DNA of 64,000 bases from Duganella sp. SG902 (GTDB lineage: Bacteria; Pseudomonadota; Gammaproteobacteria; Burkholderiales; Burkholderiaceae_D): the NCBI RefSeq assembly GCF_013376005.1, contig NZ_JABMJK010000012.1, positions 1 to 64,000 of the forward strand, in the 5' to 3' direction. The position numbers and the translations under genes are program-made. The notes below the pieces were generated by a model, which had not been told where the DNA came from, did no database searches, and saw only the letters and a program-made list of their open reading frames with translations. This document shows positions 16,277 through 25,663 of the stretch, piece after piece (position 1 is the first letter of the stretch; every line of letters starts with the position of its first letter).

Positions 16277-17445
16277 CAGTGTCGCTCCACCCACCACATG
16301 GCCCATATCGCCAGCAGCATGAACAATAAACTCGGGGCGATCGCGGTCAGGATCGCCGGCCAGGTACTCAGCACGCCGAGGTGCGAGAACAGGGTATTCA
16401 CCAGCAGGAAGCTCACGCCCAGCATGATGCCTAGGAAGATCTTCAAGCTCACGCCGCCGCTGCGCGTGTGCAGGTAGCCAAACGGCAGCGCCAGCGCCAT
16501 CAGCACAAAAATCGCCAACGGATCGAACAGCTTTTTCCAGAACGCGATCTTGAAGCGCTCGGTCTCCTGCTTGTTCTCCTGCAGGTGGCGGGTGTACACC
16601 GCCAGCTCGTTGGCCGACATGCGCTCCGGGTCCGAACGCGACACCGACAAAATCTTCGGCGTGATCTCGGACAGCAGATCCTTGGTGGCGCTGCGGCGGG
16701 TCTCGATCATGCTCGATTCCTGCGCGTAGTTGTTCGCCAGCGTGGCCTCGATGCCCGGCTTGAGCAATTCCGGATTGCTGAAGATATTCTCCGTCACGTC
16801 CTTCAGCAGCCACTTGTTATTGCCCTGGAAGCTGCCCGACTTGGCCAGCGTGATGGAGCGCAGGCGGAAGCTGGTGTCGAATTCGTACAGCTTCACGTCG
16901 ATCAGCGTGCCGTCCGGACGCACCTCGCGCACATTGAAGAAGCGCGATCCCAGCACCGTGCCGGTCATGCCTTCGGACTTGACGATATCCTTGGTCCACA
17001 GGCCCGAGCGGAACTCGGTGGAGATGGCGGCGCCGCGCGCGGTCAGCTTGAACTTCTCCGCCAGCGGCGCCGTGCGCGGCACCACCAGCTCGCCGACGAT
17101 AAAGGTCAGGATCACCAGCACCAGGCCGATCTTGGCCAGCATCCACGCCACCATCCCGGTCGACATGCTGGACGCGCGCATGATGGTGAATTCGGAAGTG
17201 GCCGCGAACTGCGCCATGGTGTAGATGGTGCCGATCAGCGCCGCCAGCGGCATCACTTCATACACGTGGCCCGGCAGCTGCACCAGCACGTACATGAACG
17301 CATACTGGACCGCGTAGCCGTTCTTGCCGACCTTGGGCAGTTCGCCGGTCAGGTCCATGAACGCTTGCAGCGCCAGGAAGGCCACCAGCACAAAGGCGAC
17401 CGCTTGCAGTATCGAGACCGCGAAATAGCGTTGCAGGATTTTCAT
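16276..17445 (-). CDS. lptG: LPS export ABC transporter permease LptG
   Basis: Inner-membrane half of the LptB2FG complex that extracts lipopolysaccharide and passes it to the LptC-A-D bridge. The 389-residue protein has an N-terminal pair of membrane helices ([27 protein letters not shown]), a further one near MPLAALIGTIYTMAQ, a large periplasmic beta-jellyroll (about 130-270), and three C-terminal helices ending WAMWWVERH. ATG 17445 overlaps the lptF stop by four bases (ATGA), the usual F-G coupling. I rejected the longer in-frame start at 17592 because it lies inside lptF and lacks family similarity. Confidence 0.96.
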   Translation of the reverse strand: MKILQRYFAVSILQAVAFVLVAFLALQAFMDLTGELPKVGKNGYAVQYAFMYVLVQLPGHVYEVMPLAALIGTIYTMAQFAATSEFTIMRASSMSTGMVAWMLAKIGLVLVILTFIVGELVVPRTAPLAEKFKLTARGAAISTEFRSGLWTKDIVKSEGMTGTVLGSRFFNVREVRPDGTLIDVKLYEFDTSFRLRSITLAKSGSFQGNNKWLLKDVTENIFSNPELLKPGIEATLANNYAQESSMIETRRSATKDLLSEITPKILSVSRSDPERMSANELAVYTRHLQENKQETERFKIAFWKKLFDPLAIFVLMALALPFGYLHTRSGGVSLKIFLGIMLGVSFLLVNTLFSHLGVLSTWPAILTAIAPSLLFMLLAIWAMWWVERH

Positions 17446-18581
17446 TGCGATACAACCTTCTGGTCCGCGCCATGGCGCGAGCGCTTGAGCGCCGCCAGCA
17501 ACGCCAGCGGATGATAACGATGGTTCAGGTTCAGGCGCCAAGCGAACAGCGCGAACACCAGCAGCAGCGCCACCAGGTGCAGCGGCCACCACGACACCGC
17601 GAACGCCGCCTTGCCCTGGCGGACGCTGGCCTCGATCAGCTTGACGAAGTTGTTATAGCTGAAGAAGATCAGCAGCGCGATGATCAGGTTGGCCGAGCTG
17701 CCGGCGCGCGGATTCACGAAGCCCAGCGGAATCGCCAGCAGGATCAGCACCAGGCAAGTGAGCGGCGAGGCCGCGCGCCACAACAGTTCCGCGCGCGCGG
17801 CGTTGCTGGTGTCGTCCAGCAGCTGCATGGTGGGTGTGCTGTCGGTGTCGCGGTCCGCGTCCAGCTCCTGGTTCTGGCTGGTGACGCGCATGCTGTAGCT
17901 CTCGAACTCCATGGTCTGGAAGTCGGCCTGGCCCGGCGTGCCCTGATAGCGGCGGCCGTTCTTGAGCACCAGGTACTTCTCGCCTTTGGGCCCGGTGTTG
18001 ATCACGCCCTCGCGCGCGACGATGACGGCCGTGCCTTTTTCGTCGACCGTGTTGACGAACACGTTCTGCACCACCGCCGTCTTGCCGGCCACGCCTTCGA
18101 CGAAGAAGATGCGGTTGGCCGACGCCGATTCCTTGAACTGGCCGGGCGAGACCTTCTGCAGGTCTTCGCGCTTTTCAAAGCGCTCCACGTATTCCGAGCT
18201 TTTCTGCTTGGCCCAGGGCGTGGCGACAAAACTCAGCATGCCGGTCAACACCACGATCGGCAGGCCGAAAGTGAGCACCGGGAGTATCCATTTGGTGAGC
18301 GACAGGCCGGAGGCGAACCACACCACCATCTCGGAATCGCGGTAGGTCCGCGTCACCACCATCAGCACAGAAATAAAGCTGGTGAGGATGAGGATAGTTG
18401 GCAGATAATTCAGCGTTGCGAACACGATCAGCGCGATCACGTCACTGGACGCCACCTTGCCGCCCGCCGCCTTGCCGAGGACCGCGATCAGGGTCCAGGT
18501 CACGCAGATGCTGAACAGGACCGTGAAGGAAGCGCCGGCCGTATTGGCCATTTCACGTCGTAGGGCGCGTTGAAAGATCAT
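17442..18581 (-). CDS. lptF: LPS export ABC transporter permease LptF
   Basis: Partner of LptG in the LptB2FG extractor. The 379-residue protein starts [19 protein letters not shown], the standard LptF N-terminus with its coupling helix. Two membrane helices follow near residues 18-35 and 55-78, then a third near 100-122, a periplasmic jellyroll (about 130-260), and C-terminal helices around [15 protein letters not shown] and [12 protein letters not shown]. It is divergent from pepA across 85 bases, a conserved proteobacterial arrangement. It heads the lptF-lptG-cbiX operon. Confidence 0.96.
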   Translation of the reverse strand: MIFQRALRREMANTAGASFTVLFSICVTWTLIAVLGKAAGGKVASSDVIALIVFATLNYLPTILILTSFISVLMVVTRTYRDSEMVVWFASGLSLTKWILPVLTFGLPIVVLTGMLSFVATPWAKQKSSEYVERFEKREDLQKVSPGQFKESASANRIFFVEGVAGKTAVVQNVFVNTVDEKGTAVIVAREGVINTGPKGEKYLVLKNGRRYQGTPGQADFQTMEFESYSMRVTSQNQELDADRDTDSTPTMQLLDDTSNAARAELLWRAASPLTCLVLILLAIPLGFVNPRAGSSANLIIALLIFFSYNNFVKLIEASVRQGKAAFAVSWWPLHLVALLLVFALFAWRLNLNHRYHPLALLAALKRSRHGADQKVVSQ

Positions 18582-18666
18582 TGAAGATTATAATTCGGTA
18601 GTTTGGCCCATATATAAGCTATACGGCGCCACAAGTTTTAAGTACGTACACGACACGGAGAATCAA

Positions 18667-20163
18667 ATGGACTTTAGCATAAAAGCATTCGACACAAAAA
18701 ACACCATCGCTACGGCCAAAGCCGGCGTCATCGCCGTCGCGGTCTTCGAGAACAAGAAGCTGTCGCAAGCTGCCAAGGCGCTGGACGGCGCTGGTGAAAT
18801 CACCGCTGCGCTGAAGTCCGGCGACATCACCGGCAAAACCGGCACCACCCTGCTGCTGCGCGGCGTGAAAGGCGCCGCCGCCGAACGCGTGCTGCTGGTC
18901 GGCCTGGGCAGCGACGAAGCGGTCAGCGAGAAAAGCTTTGCCGGCGGCGTGGCCGCGGCACTCAAGGCATTCTCCTCCCTCGGCGCGAGCGACGCTATTA
19001 TCGCACTGCCGATGACCGAAGTGAAAGAGCGCGACGTCAATTGGGCGATCCGCAACGTGGTGCAGAGCGCCCATGAGGCGGTGTTCCGCACCGATGGTCA
19101 AAAGAGCAAGAAAGATCCGGCGCCCGCCGGCGTCAAGAAAATCGCCCTGGCCGTGCCGAACAACGCCGACACCAAGCTGGCGCTGGCGCAAGCCGTGGCC
19201 ATCGCCAACGGCATGGACCTGACCAAGGAACTGGGCAACACCTCGGCCAACGTCTGCACCCCGACCCACCTGGCCAACGTCGCCAAGAAGCTGGGCAAGG
19301 ATTACAAGTTCGACGTCGAGGTGCTGGACCGCAAGCAGCTGGAAGCGCTGAAGATGAACAGCTTCCTGTCGGTCACCAACGGCAGCGAGCAGCCGCCGAA
19401 ATTCATCGTCATCAAGCACATGGGCGGCAAGGCCAAGGACGCGCCGGTGGTGCTGGTCGGTAAGGGCATCACCTTCGACACCGGCGGCATTTCGCTCAAG
19501 CCGGGTCCTGGCATGGACGAGATGAAGTACGACATGGGCGGCGCCGCCTCGGTGCTGGGCACCTTCCGCGCCATCGGTGAGATGAACCTGAAGCTGAACG
19601 TGATCGGCATCATCGCCTCGTGCGAGAACATGCCGTCGGGCCGCGCCACCAAGCCGGGCGACATCGTCACCTCGATGAACGGTCTGACCATCGAGATCTT
19701 GAACACCGACGCCGAAGGCCGCCTGATCCTGTGCGACGCGCTGACCTACGCCGAACGCTTCAACCCGGCCGCCGTGATCGACATCGCCACCCTGACCGGC
19801 GCCTGCATCGTGGCCCTGGGCCACCACAAGAGCGGCCTGTTCACCCGCGACGACGAGGCCCACAACAAGCTGGCCGACGAGATTCTGGCCGCCGGCAAGA
19901 ACGCCAGCGACACCGCATGGCGCCTGCCGATCGGCGATGAGTACAACGAGCAGCTGAAGTCCAACTTCGCCGACCTGGCCAACATCGGCACCCCGGGCGG
20001 CGCCTCGTGCACCGCCGCCGCGTTCCTGGAAAACTTCACCCGCAAGTACACCTGGGCGCACCTGGACATCGCCGGCACCGCGTGGAAATCGGGCGGCAAC
20101 AAGGGCGCCACCGGCCGTCCGGTGCCGCTGCTGTCGAACTTCCTGATCAATCGCTCTAAGTAA
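18667..20163 (+). CDS. pepA: Leucyl aminopeptidase (M17 family)
   Basis: Cytosolic hexameric two-metal aminopeptidase, also a DNA-binding protein in E. coli. The 498-residue product shows the N-terminal macro-like domain and the C-terminal catalytic domain. The latter has [16 protein letters not shown] (metal Lys/Asp), [13 protein letters not shown], the signature NTDAEGRL with metal-binding Asp and Glu, and [28 protein letters not shown] before the ATG supplies a ribosome site. It is divergent from lptF, which it commonly accompanies. The stop is 13 bases from the convergent lipoprotein gene. Confidence 0.97.
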   Translation: MDFSIKAFDTKNTIATAKAGVIAVAVFENKKLSQAAKALDGAGEITAALKSGDITGKTGTTLLLRGVKGAAAERVLLVGLGSDEAVSEKSFAGGVAAALKAFSSLGASDAIIALPMTEVKERDVNWAIRNVVQSAHEAVFRTDGQKSKKDPAPAGVKKIALAVPNNADTKLALAQAVAIANGMDLTKELGNTSANVCTPTHLANVAKKLGKDYKFDVEVLDRKQLEALKMNSFLSVTNGSEQPPKFIVIKHMGGKAKDAPVVLVGKGITFDTGGISLKPGPGMDEMKYDMGGAASVLGTFRAIGEMNLKLNVIGIIASCENMPSGRATKPGDIVTSMNGLTIEILNTDAEGRLILCDALTYAERFNPAAVIDIATLTGACIVALGHHKSGLFTRDDEAHNKLADEILAAGKNASDTAWRLPIGDEYNEQLKSNFADLANIGTPGGASCTAAAFLENFTRKYTWAHLDIAGTAWKSGGNKGATGRPVPLLSNFLINRSK

Positions 20164-20176
20164 GCGTTCGAACCGA

Positions 20177-20620
20177 TCAGAACAGGGTCACGCCGGGCGA
20201 CGGCGTCGGCCCTTCTTCCCTCTCCTGCGCGGGATGCATGACCACGGTCAGCGTGGCCGGATAGTCATAGCCCGCGCCGGTGTTCTTGTCGATGACGTAG
20301 CCCACGCCGGCCGTCAACGCCAGGTTGCCCCACAGGTTGGCGTCCGCCTTCGATTCCACCTTCTCATAGGCCCAGCCCTTGCCCGCCTTCTGGCAGTCGA
20401 TGCGCAGCGGCCCCGCGCTCTTGCGCAGCGTGACGCGTCCCGGCGTGGTCACAAACCATTTGCCGACGTCGTTGTACAGCACGCAACCCACACCAGCGAT
20501 CTCGCGGTGATCGAGCACGGTTTGCACCATGACGCTTTGTTCGGTGGATTCTGTCAGGGAGGCGCAACCGGCCAGCATGGCCAGCAGCGCGGTGACCGCA
20601 AAGGCGGGGCGGAGATACAT
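20177..20620 (-). CDS. Hypothetical lipoprotein
   Basis: The 147-residue product has a lipoprotein signal: charged start, hydrophobic core and the lipobox LLAMLAGC with Cys near position 19. The mature part is small, beta-rich and ends with a Pro/Glu-containing tail. A glycine-rich hydrophobic stretch (NLALTAGVGYVIDKNTGAGYDYP) resembles those in small envelope proteins that repeat-insert or anchor at the membrane. No named family is recognised with confidence. No Asp follows the lipid Cys, so outer-membrane sorting is likely. Confidence 0.78.
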   Translation of the reverse strand: MYLRPAFAVTALLAMLAGCASLTESTEQSVMVQTVLDHREIAGVGCVLYNDVGKWFVTTPGRVTLRKSAGPLRIDCQKAGKGWAYEKVESKADANLWGNLALTAGVGYVIDKNTGAGYDYPATLTVVMHPAQEREEGPTPSPGVTLF

Positions 20621-20676
20621 GGTCTGTCTCGGAAAATAGCGTCCGACCAGTGTACCAGCCCGCCGGCGGTTTTATT

Positions 20677-20714
20677 CGCTTGATCAAGCGGCGTAAAGCA
20701 TTGCACTTTACGCC
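20677..20714. terminator. Two adjacent hairpins downstream of a hypothetical gene
   Basis: CGCTTGATCAAGCG (20677-20690) is a perfect 14-bp palindrome. It abuts GGCGTAAAG (20690-20698) and its inverse CTTTACGCC (20706-20714) around a 7-base loop. They lie just past the stop of the minus-strand gene at 20722 and could end its transcript. No strong T-run follows either stem, so termination is not certain. Confidence 0.45.
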
Positions 20715-20721
20715 TTGCGCA

Positions 20722-21132
20722 TCAGGCGTTGTGGCGGTCCGGCGTCTTGGCGGCCACCGGGGTGTCGGCCTGCTCCTGCTGCTTCTTCTTCAGGCCCTGC
20801 ACCACTTTCAGGATGTCATCCATGCCGCGCTCACCGCCCAGCGAGGAAAACGCATCCAGCACTTCGTTCAGGACCTGATTGCGCACGGCGGCTTCATCCG
20901 GCTTGATCGCGGGCGGACGCTGCACCGCTTCGGCGGCGCGCTTCTCGGCGGCGGCGGCCTCTTTTTGCGCGGCGGTCTTGCGGCCGCCCGGCGCTTTGCC
21001 ATGCTCCAGCGCCGCTTGCCAGATGACCCAGCGGCGTTGCGTTTCGAAGACCAGATATTCATCTGGCTTGTCTTCACGGCGACGAACGATATGACCGTCG
21101 CGCTGTGCCCATGCCTCAAATGCAGATCGCAT
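20722..21132 (-). CDS. Hypothetical charged helical protein
   Basis: A 136-residue soluble protein of no family I recognise. The first 45 residues (FEAWAQRDGHIVRRREDKPDEYLVFETQRRWVIWQAAL) look like a small folded unit. The middle is a highly charged Ala/Lys/Glu helix or coiled coil, and the C-terminal part is again helical and ends without a membrane segment. Codon use matches the neighbours. An AT-rich stretch lies upstream and must hold its promoter. Confidence 0.72.
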   Translation of the reverse strand: MRSAFEAWAQRDGHIVRRREDKPDEYLVFETQRRWVIWQAALEHGKAPGGRKTAAQKEAAAAEKRAAEAVQRPPAIKPDEAAVRNQVLNEVLDAFSSLGGERGMDDILKVVQGLKKKQQEQADTPVAAKTPDRHNA

Positions 21133-21517
21133 TTTTTATTCCTTTGCAAATGCGCTAAGCGCGATTCACTGTAAAAACCACTGTTTATTTCCGTATAGTA
21201 TCATTTATTGCGTCGTCACAACACAGAAATATACAACACTTAATGTTTTCTTAGTTGCTAAATGGGAACACAAGTTTTCCACTTAATTTTTATCAGTATA
21301 TTTCTATTTTGTTACCTTGTCTTGCCTTTCAGTTCTATTTTGACAACAACGAGACAGTATTGGCAATTTTTTTTTGATTTCACACATTTTGCAACATTTT
21401 ATGCCCTGAATGTCGCGCACGAAAGGGTTTTTCATGTTTTTTCATACACCTTAGCAAGGCGACAACTACATGTGTTAAATCCGGATGCGGTAAGATGCAA
21501 GCCACCGGAACCCCAGC
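21133..21517. other. AT-rich intergenic region
   Basis: This 385-bp gap is strikingly AT-rich compared with the surrounding genes and contains runs such as nine consecutive Ts near 21367. It must contain the divergent promoters of the 20722-21132 gene and of xthA. I see no convincing gene, RNA or repeat in it. The low-GC character carries on into the first roughly 130 bases of xthA. Confidence 0.7.
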
Positions 21518-22294
21518 ATGAAAGCAAATATGAAAATAGCCACTTGGAATGTTAACTCTTTGAACGTAAGACTGCCGCACGTTATGAAGTGGCTAGAGGA
21601 AAACCCCACCGATGTGCTAGCAATTCAAGAAACAAAATTAACTGACGACAAGTTTCCGCTGGCCGAACTGGAGGCTGCCGGCTACCACGTCGCGTACACC
21701 GGGCAGAAGACTTATAACGGGGTTGCGATCATTTCCACGACGCCAATTCACGATATCGTCAAGAACAACCCCAAATTCGAGGATCCGCAGCAACGCATCG
21801 TGGCCGGCACCATCGACGGCGTGCGCGTTGTGTGCGCTTACGTACCTAACGGCCAGGCGGTCGGCTCGGACAAGTACGAATACAAGATGGCCTGGCTGAA
21901 CGCCTTCCACGACTGGATCAAGGAAGAGGCGGCGCGCTATCCGCAGCTGGCGGTGGTGGGCGACTACAACATCGCCCCGGAGGACCGCGACGTGCACGAT
22001 CCGGCCGCGTGGGAAGGCATGGTGCACGTGTCGCCGCAGGAGCGCGCGCAGCTCCAGCGCCTGCTGGACATCGGCCTGACCGACGCCTTCCGCATGTTCG
22101 AGCAGCCGGAGAAGTCGTTCAGCTGGTGGGATTACCGTGGTCTCGGCTTCCGCCTGAACAAGGGCCTGCGCATCGACCATCTGCTGCTGTCGGACGCGCT
22201 GAAACAGCGCTGCACCGCCTGCGTCATCGACCGCGTGCCGCGCAAGTGGGACCAGCCGTCCGACCACACGCCGGTGGTCGCCACCTTCGCCTAA
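21518..22294 (+). CDS. xthA: Exodeoxyribonuclease III (AP endonuclease, ExoIII/APE1 family)
   Basis: DNA repair enzyme that cuts 5' of abasic sites and removes 3' blocking groups. About 258 residues show all family motifs: MKIATWNVNSLNVRLPH, IQETKL with the metal-binding Glu, YNGVAIIS, VGDYNIAPEDRDVHDP with catalytic Asp/Asn, LRIDHLLLS and the catalytic PSDHTPVVA near the end. ATG 21518 is annotated, but ATG 21530, which begins exactly at the conserved MKIATWNVN, is equally plausible. The 5' part is unusually AT-rich. The stop overlaps the convergent GGDEF-EAL gene by four bases. Confidence 0.95.
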   Translation: MKANMKIATWNVNSLNVRLPHVMKWLEENPTDVLAIQETKLTDDKFPLAELEAAGYHVAYTGQKTYNGVAIISTTPIHDIVKNNPKFEDPQQRIVAGTIDGVRVVCAYVPNGQAVGSDKYEYKMAWLNAFHDWIKEEAARYPQLAVVGDYNIAPEDRDVHDPAAWEGMVHVSPQERAQLQRLLDIGLTDAFRMFEQPEKSFSWWDYRGLGFRLNKGLRIDHLLLSDALKQRCTACVIDRVPRKWDQPSDHTPVVATFA

Positions 22295-25200
22295 GCGCGC
22301 GGCAGCAGCAGCTGGGCCGTCCCGTGCGGCACCGGCTGCGAGAACAGATAGCCCTGCGCGTACTGGCAGCCATGCTGCTGCAATAGCGCGTACTGCCCTT
22401 CCGTCTCCACGCCCTCCGCCACCACCGACAGCTGCAGGCTGTCCGACAGCGCGATGATCGCCGCCACGATGGCGCGGTCCTCCGCGCTCTGCTCCAGGTC
22501 CTTGATGAAGGCGCGGTCGATCTTGATTTTCTTGACCGGGAAGCGCTTCAGGTAGGCCAGCGAGGAATAACCGGTGCCGAAATCGTCGATCGACAGGCGG
22601 ATGCCCATGGCGTTGATGTGGCCGAGGATTTCCAGCGTCTGCTCGCCGTGCTGCATCAGCGCGGTCTCGGTAATCTCGAATTCGATCAGCGCCGGATCGA
22701 TGCCGGTGTCGTCGAGGATGCCGCGGATCGATTCCACCAGCCCGCGATGCATGAACTGGCGCGGCGACAGGTTGACCGCCAGCGGCACCGGCGACATGCC
22801 CTGGCTTTGCCAGCGCATGCTCTGGATGCAGGCCTGCCGTATCACCCACTCGCCGATCGGCACGATCATGCCGTTTTCCTCGATGATGGGGATGAACTGG
22901 TCTGGCGTGATCAGCTCCGTGCCGCCGCGCCGCCAGCGCAGCAGCACTTCCATCGCGTGCAGGCGGCGCGTGCCGATGTCCATGATGGGCTGGAAGTGCA
23001 ACTCGAATTCATCGGCCGCCAGCGCGCCGCGCAGGCTGGACTCCAGCTCGAAGTGACGCGCCGCCGTCTGGTTCATCGCCTCCTTGAAGAACTGGTAGTT
23101 GTTACGGCCGCTGGCCTTGGCGTGATACATGGCGCCGTCGGCGTTGCGCATCAGCGTCTCGACGTCGGCGCCGTCGTCCGGGTAGACGCTGATGCCGATC
23201 GATGGCGTGATGTGCAGGTTGCGCCCCTCCAGCGGGAAGCTTTCTGACAGGGCCTCGATGATTTTCTCCGCCACCTGGCCGGCCTCCTCGGAGGTGCGGA
23301 TGCCCGGCACCAGCACCACGAATTCGTCGCCGCCCAGGCGCGCCACGGTATCGCTGGCGCGCACGGCGCGGCACAAACGGCTGGCGACTTCCTTCAGCAA
23401 CTGGTCGCCGGTCATGTGGCCGAGCGAGTCGTTGATCATCTTGAAGCGGTCAAGGTCGATGAACATCACCGCCAGTTTGCGCTCGGTGCGCTGCGCGGCC
23501 AGCATGGCGCGGTCCAGCCGGTCCGACAGCAGCGCGCGGTTCGGCAGGCCGGTCAGGCTGTCGTGGTACGCCATGTGGTGCACGCGCGCCTCGGCCTGGC
23601 GCCGTTCGACGATCTCGCCCTGCAGCTGGGCGTTGGCGCCCGCCAGTTCGGCGGTGCGTTCCTGCACCCGCAGTTCCAGCTCGTCGCGCGCGCGCGCCAC
23701 CGCCTCCGCCGCCTCGCGCCGCGTGGTGATGTCGTCCACCAGCCACACCGAACGGCCGTTGGCCTCGGCCAGGTCGAACAGCCGGCCGGACAGGCGCGCC
23801 CAGAACGTGCTGCCGTCCTTGCGCACCAGCTGATACTCGGAGACGTTGACCTGGCCTGCATGGAAATCGCGCGCGGTCTCGGCGCGGGCCTGTTCCCACG
23901 CCTCCTTGTCGGCGTAGAAGGCTTGCACGCTCAGGTGATTCATCTCGCCCGGCCCGTAGCCGAACAGCTCCTCCATCTTGCGGTTGCAGCGCAGGTTGCG
24001 GCCATTCTCCACCACCGAGATGCCCAGCACCGCGCTGTCCAGGATCGCCTGGTTCTCCAGCAGCGCATTGCGCAGCGCCTCCTCGGCGCGCTTTTGCTCG
24101 GTGCGGTCCTCGATCACCCAGATCGTGCCCTGCGTCGGATCGTCGGGATTGACCACGTAGCCGATCAGCTGCGCCCACAAGGTGGTGTCGTCCGAGCGCC
24201 GCATCTCGATCTCGGTCTGGAACGGCTTGCCGATGGAGAGGAAGGGATAGGCCTCGCTGCCCAGTTTGTCGTAGGACTCCTGCGATGGATACAGCGCGCG
24301 GCCCGGCAGGCCCAGGCCGGAAGTCTCGGTGTAGCGGAACATCTCGGCGAAGCCGCGGTTGTAGCGCGTGATGATGCGGTTCTTGGTGAACAGGATGCTC
24401 ATCGAGGCGTTGGTCATGATGGCCTCGACCTCCATCTGCGTCTGCAGCGAGTCCGTCACGTCCTCCAGGATCCAGATGGTGCCGCCGCCACGATGCGCAT
24501 CGTCCACCGCGCGGGCGCGCACGCGGCACCAGAACAAGCTGCCGTCCTTGCGCCTGAATTCGTAGGCGTCTTTTTCAAACGGCTGGCCGGAGCCCAGCAG
24601 CGGTCCGGCCTCCTGGCCGAACTCCTCGAAATGCCGCTCGGACTGGAACAGGATCAGCGAGGGCTGCCCTTCCATCTCGCCCGGTTCATAGCCAAACATT
24701 TGCGCCATGCGCGGATTGCAGCGCCACATCTGCTGCGAGCGGGTGAACAGGATGCCGACCGAGGCGTTGTCCAGGATGGCCTTCTGCTCCAGCAGCATGC
24801 GGCGCAGCTTTTCCTCATCCAGCCGGTGCTCGTTGATGTCCTCCATGATCCACATATTGCCGTCGGCGGTGTGCATCGGATCGATGGCGCGGCCATACAG
24901 GCGCGCCCAGAACAGCGAGCCGTCCTTGCGCCGCACCTGGATCTCGGCGGTGTAGGATTCTCCCTGGGCCAGCTTCGGCCCGGCGTCCTGTCCGAGCCTG
25001 ATGAAATCGGCCTCGCTGGGATAGATGATGACGCTGGAGGCGCCCTCCAGTTCATGGCGGCTGTAGCCCAGCATCTCGGCGCAGCGGATATTACATTCGA
25101 GGATGACGCCGTCCTTGCTGAACAAAATGCCGACCGCCGCATTCTCAAGAATGGCGCGCTGTTCCAGCAGCGTTTTGCGCAGCGCGCGCTGGTCGCGCTG

Positions 25201-25548
25201 GACTTCGGTGATGTCATGGAAGACGATGGTCACGCCATCGATCCCGGCCTCCGGCGGCAGGCGCCTGGACCAGGCCTGCACCGATACGTACTGGCCGTCG
25301 GCGCAAGTGAGGCAGCTGTCCCAACGTTCCGCGCCGGACAGGCTGGCCAGGCTGGCGGCGCGCACGTGGCGCGCGAACAGGTCGCCCAGCGGACGACCGC
25401 AAGGATCGAGGCCCAGCAACGCTATCAATCCGGCATTCGCGGCCAGCACGACGCCATCCGCGCCGCAGGCGCAGGCTGGCACGCCGATCAACGCCAGCGC
25501 GTCGGCTACGAAATCGGAATTGGTGGGCACTTGATACCTGGGAAGCAT
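22291..25548 (-). CDS. Multi-PAS GGDEF-EAL cyclic-di-GMP signalling protein
   Basis: Cytosolic c-di-GMP enzyme of about 1085 residues without membrane segments. There is a divergent N-terminal PAS (about 10-110) and four mutually similar PAS-PAC units of about 120 residues, each with a variant of LLExQAILDxAxxGI and RRKDGSLFWxR. A coiled coil leads to a GGDEF domain with an intact ARLGGDEFVVL active site, then an EAL domain. The EAL signature reads EVLLRW, while the DDFGTGYSS and VAEGVE metal-binding motifs are intact. Both synthase and phosphodiesterase activities are therefore possible. The start is uncertain: ATG 25548 begins near the first fold, and ATG 25590 is 14 codons upstream. Confidence 0.9.
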   Translation of the reverse strand: MLPRYQVPTNSDFVADALALIGVPACACGADGVVLAANAGLIALLGLDPCGRPLGDLFARHVRAASLASLSGAERWDSCLTCADGQYVSVQAWSRRLPPEAGIDGVTIVFHDITEVQRDQRALRKTLLEQRAILENAAVGILFSKDGVILECNIRCAEMLGYSRHELEGASSVIIYPSEADFIRLGQDAGPKLAQGESYTAEIQVRRKDGSLFWARLYGRAIDPMHTADGNMWIMEDINEHRLDEEKLRRMLLEQKAILDNASVGILFTRSQQMWRCNPRMAQMFGYEPGEMEGQPSLILFQSERHFEEFGQEAGPLLGSGQPFEKDAYEFRRKDGSLFWCRVRARAVDDAHRGGGTIWILEDVTDSLQTQMEVEAIMTNASMSILFTKNRIITRYNRGFAEMFRYTETSGLGLPGRALYPSQESYDKLGSEAYPFLSIGKPFQTEIEMRRSDDTTLWAQLIGYVVNPDDPTQGTIWVIEDRTEQKRAEEALRNALLENQAILDSAVLGISVVENGRNLRCNRKMEELFGYGPGEMNHLSVQAFYADKEAWEQARAETARDFHAGQVNVSEYQLVRKDGSTFWARLSGRLFDLAEANGRSVWLVDDITTRREAAEAVARARDELELRVQERTAELAGANAQLQGEIVERRQAEARVHHMAYHDSLTGLPNRALLSDRLDRAMLAAQRTERKLAVMFIDLDRFKMINDSLGHMTGDQLLKEVASRLCRAVRASDTVARLGGDEFVVLVPGIRTSEEAGQVAEKIIEALSESFPLEGRNLHITPSIGISVYPDDGADVETLMRNADGAMYHAKASGRNNYQFFKEAMNQTAARHFELESSLRGALAADEFELHFQPIMDIGTRRLHAMEVLLRWRRGGTELITPDQFIPIIEENGMIVPIGEWVIRQACIQSMRWQSQGMSPVPLAVNLSPRQFMHRGLVESIRGILDDTGIDPALIEFEITETALMQHGEQTLEILGHINAMGIRLSIDDFGTGYSSLAYLKRFPVKKIKIDRAFIKDLEQSAEDRAIVAAIIALSDSLQLSVVAEGVETEGQYALLQQHGCQYAQGYLFSQPVPHGTAQLLLPRA

Positions 25549-25610
25549 AGTTGGCAGATGATAAACCACATTAGTGGCCGCCGCTATCAAACCCGTTCGC
25601 GCGCACTCCT

Positions 25611-25642
25611 AAAAACGACAATGCCCGGCGAACCGGGCATTG
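25611..25642 (-). terminator. Rho-independent terminator of actP
   Basis: A perfect 10-bp stem, CAATGCCCGG (25619-25628) with its inverse (25633-25642) and a 4-base loop, is followed on the minus strand by GTCGTTTTTAGG. It ends the long prp-actP transcription unit. Confidence 0.85.
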
Positions 25643-25663
25643 TGGGTAATCTTGCTTTTTTTA

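Noticed and set aside
17445-17592. A longer N-terminus for lptG
   Set aside because: The extra 49 codons lie inside lptF and do not resemble LptG; the ATGA overlap at 17442-17445 is the usual arrangement.
21262-21555. A 97-codon frame in the AT-rich gap before xthA
   Set aside because: Phe/Leu-rich product expected from an AT-rich sequence, no ribosome site, and it runs into the xthA start in another frame.
22950-22975. A degenerate, inactive EAL domain because the motif reads EVL
   Set aside because: The key Glu is kept, and the DDFGTGYSS and VAEGVE motifs are intact. EVL variants are known among active enzymes, so inactivity cannot be claimed.
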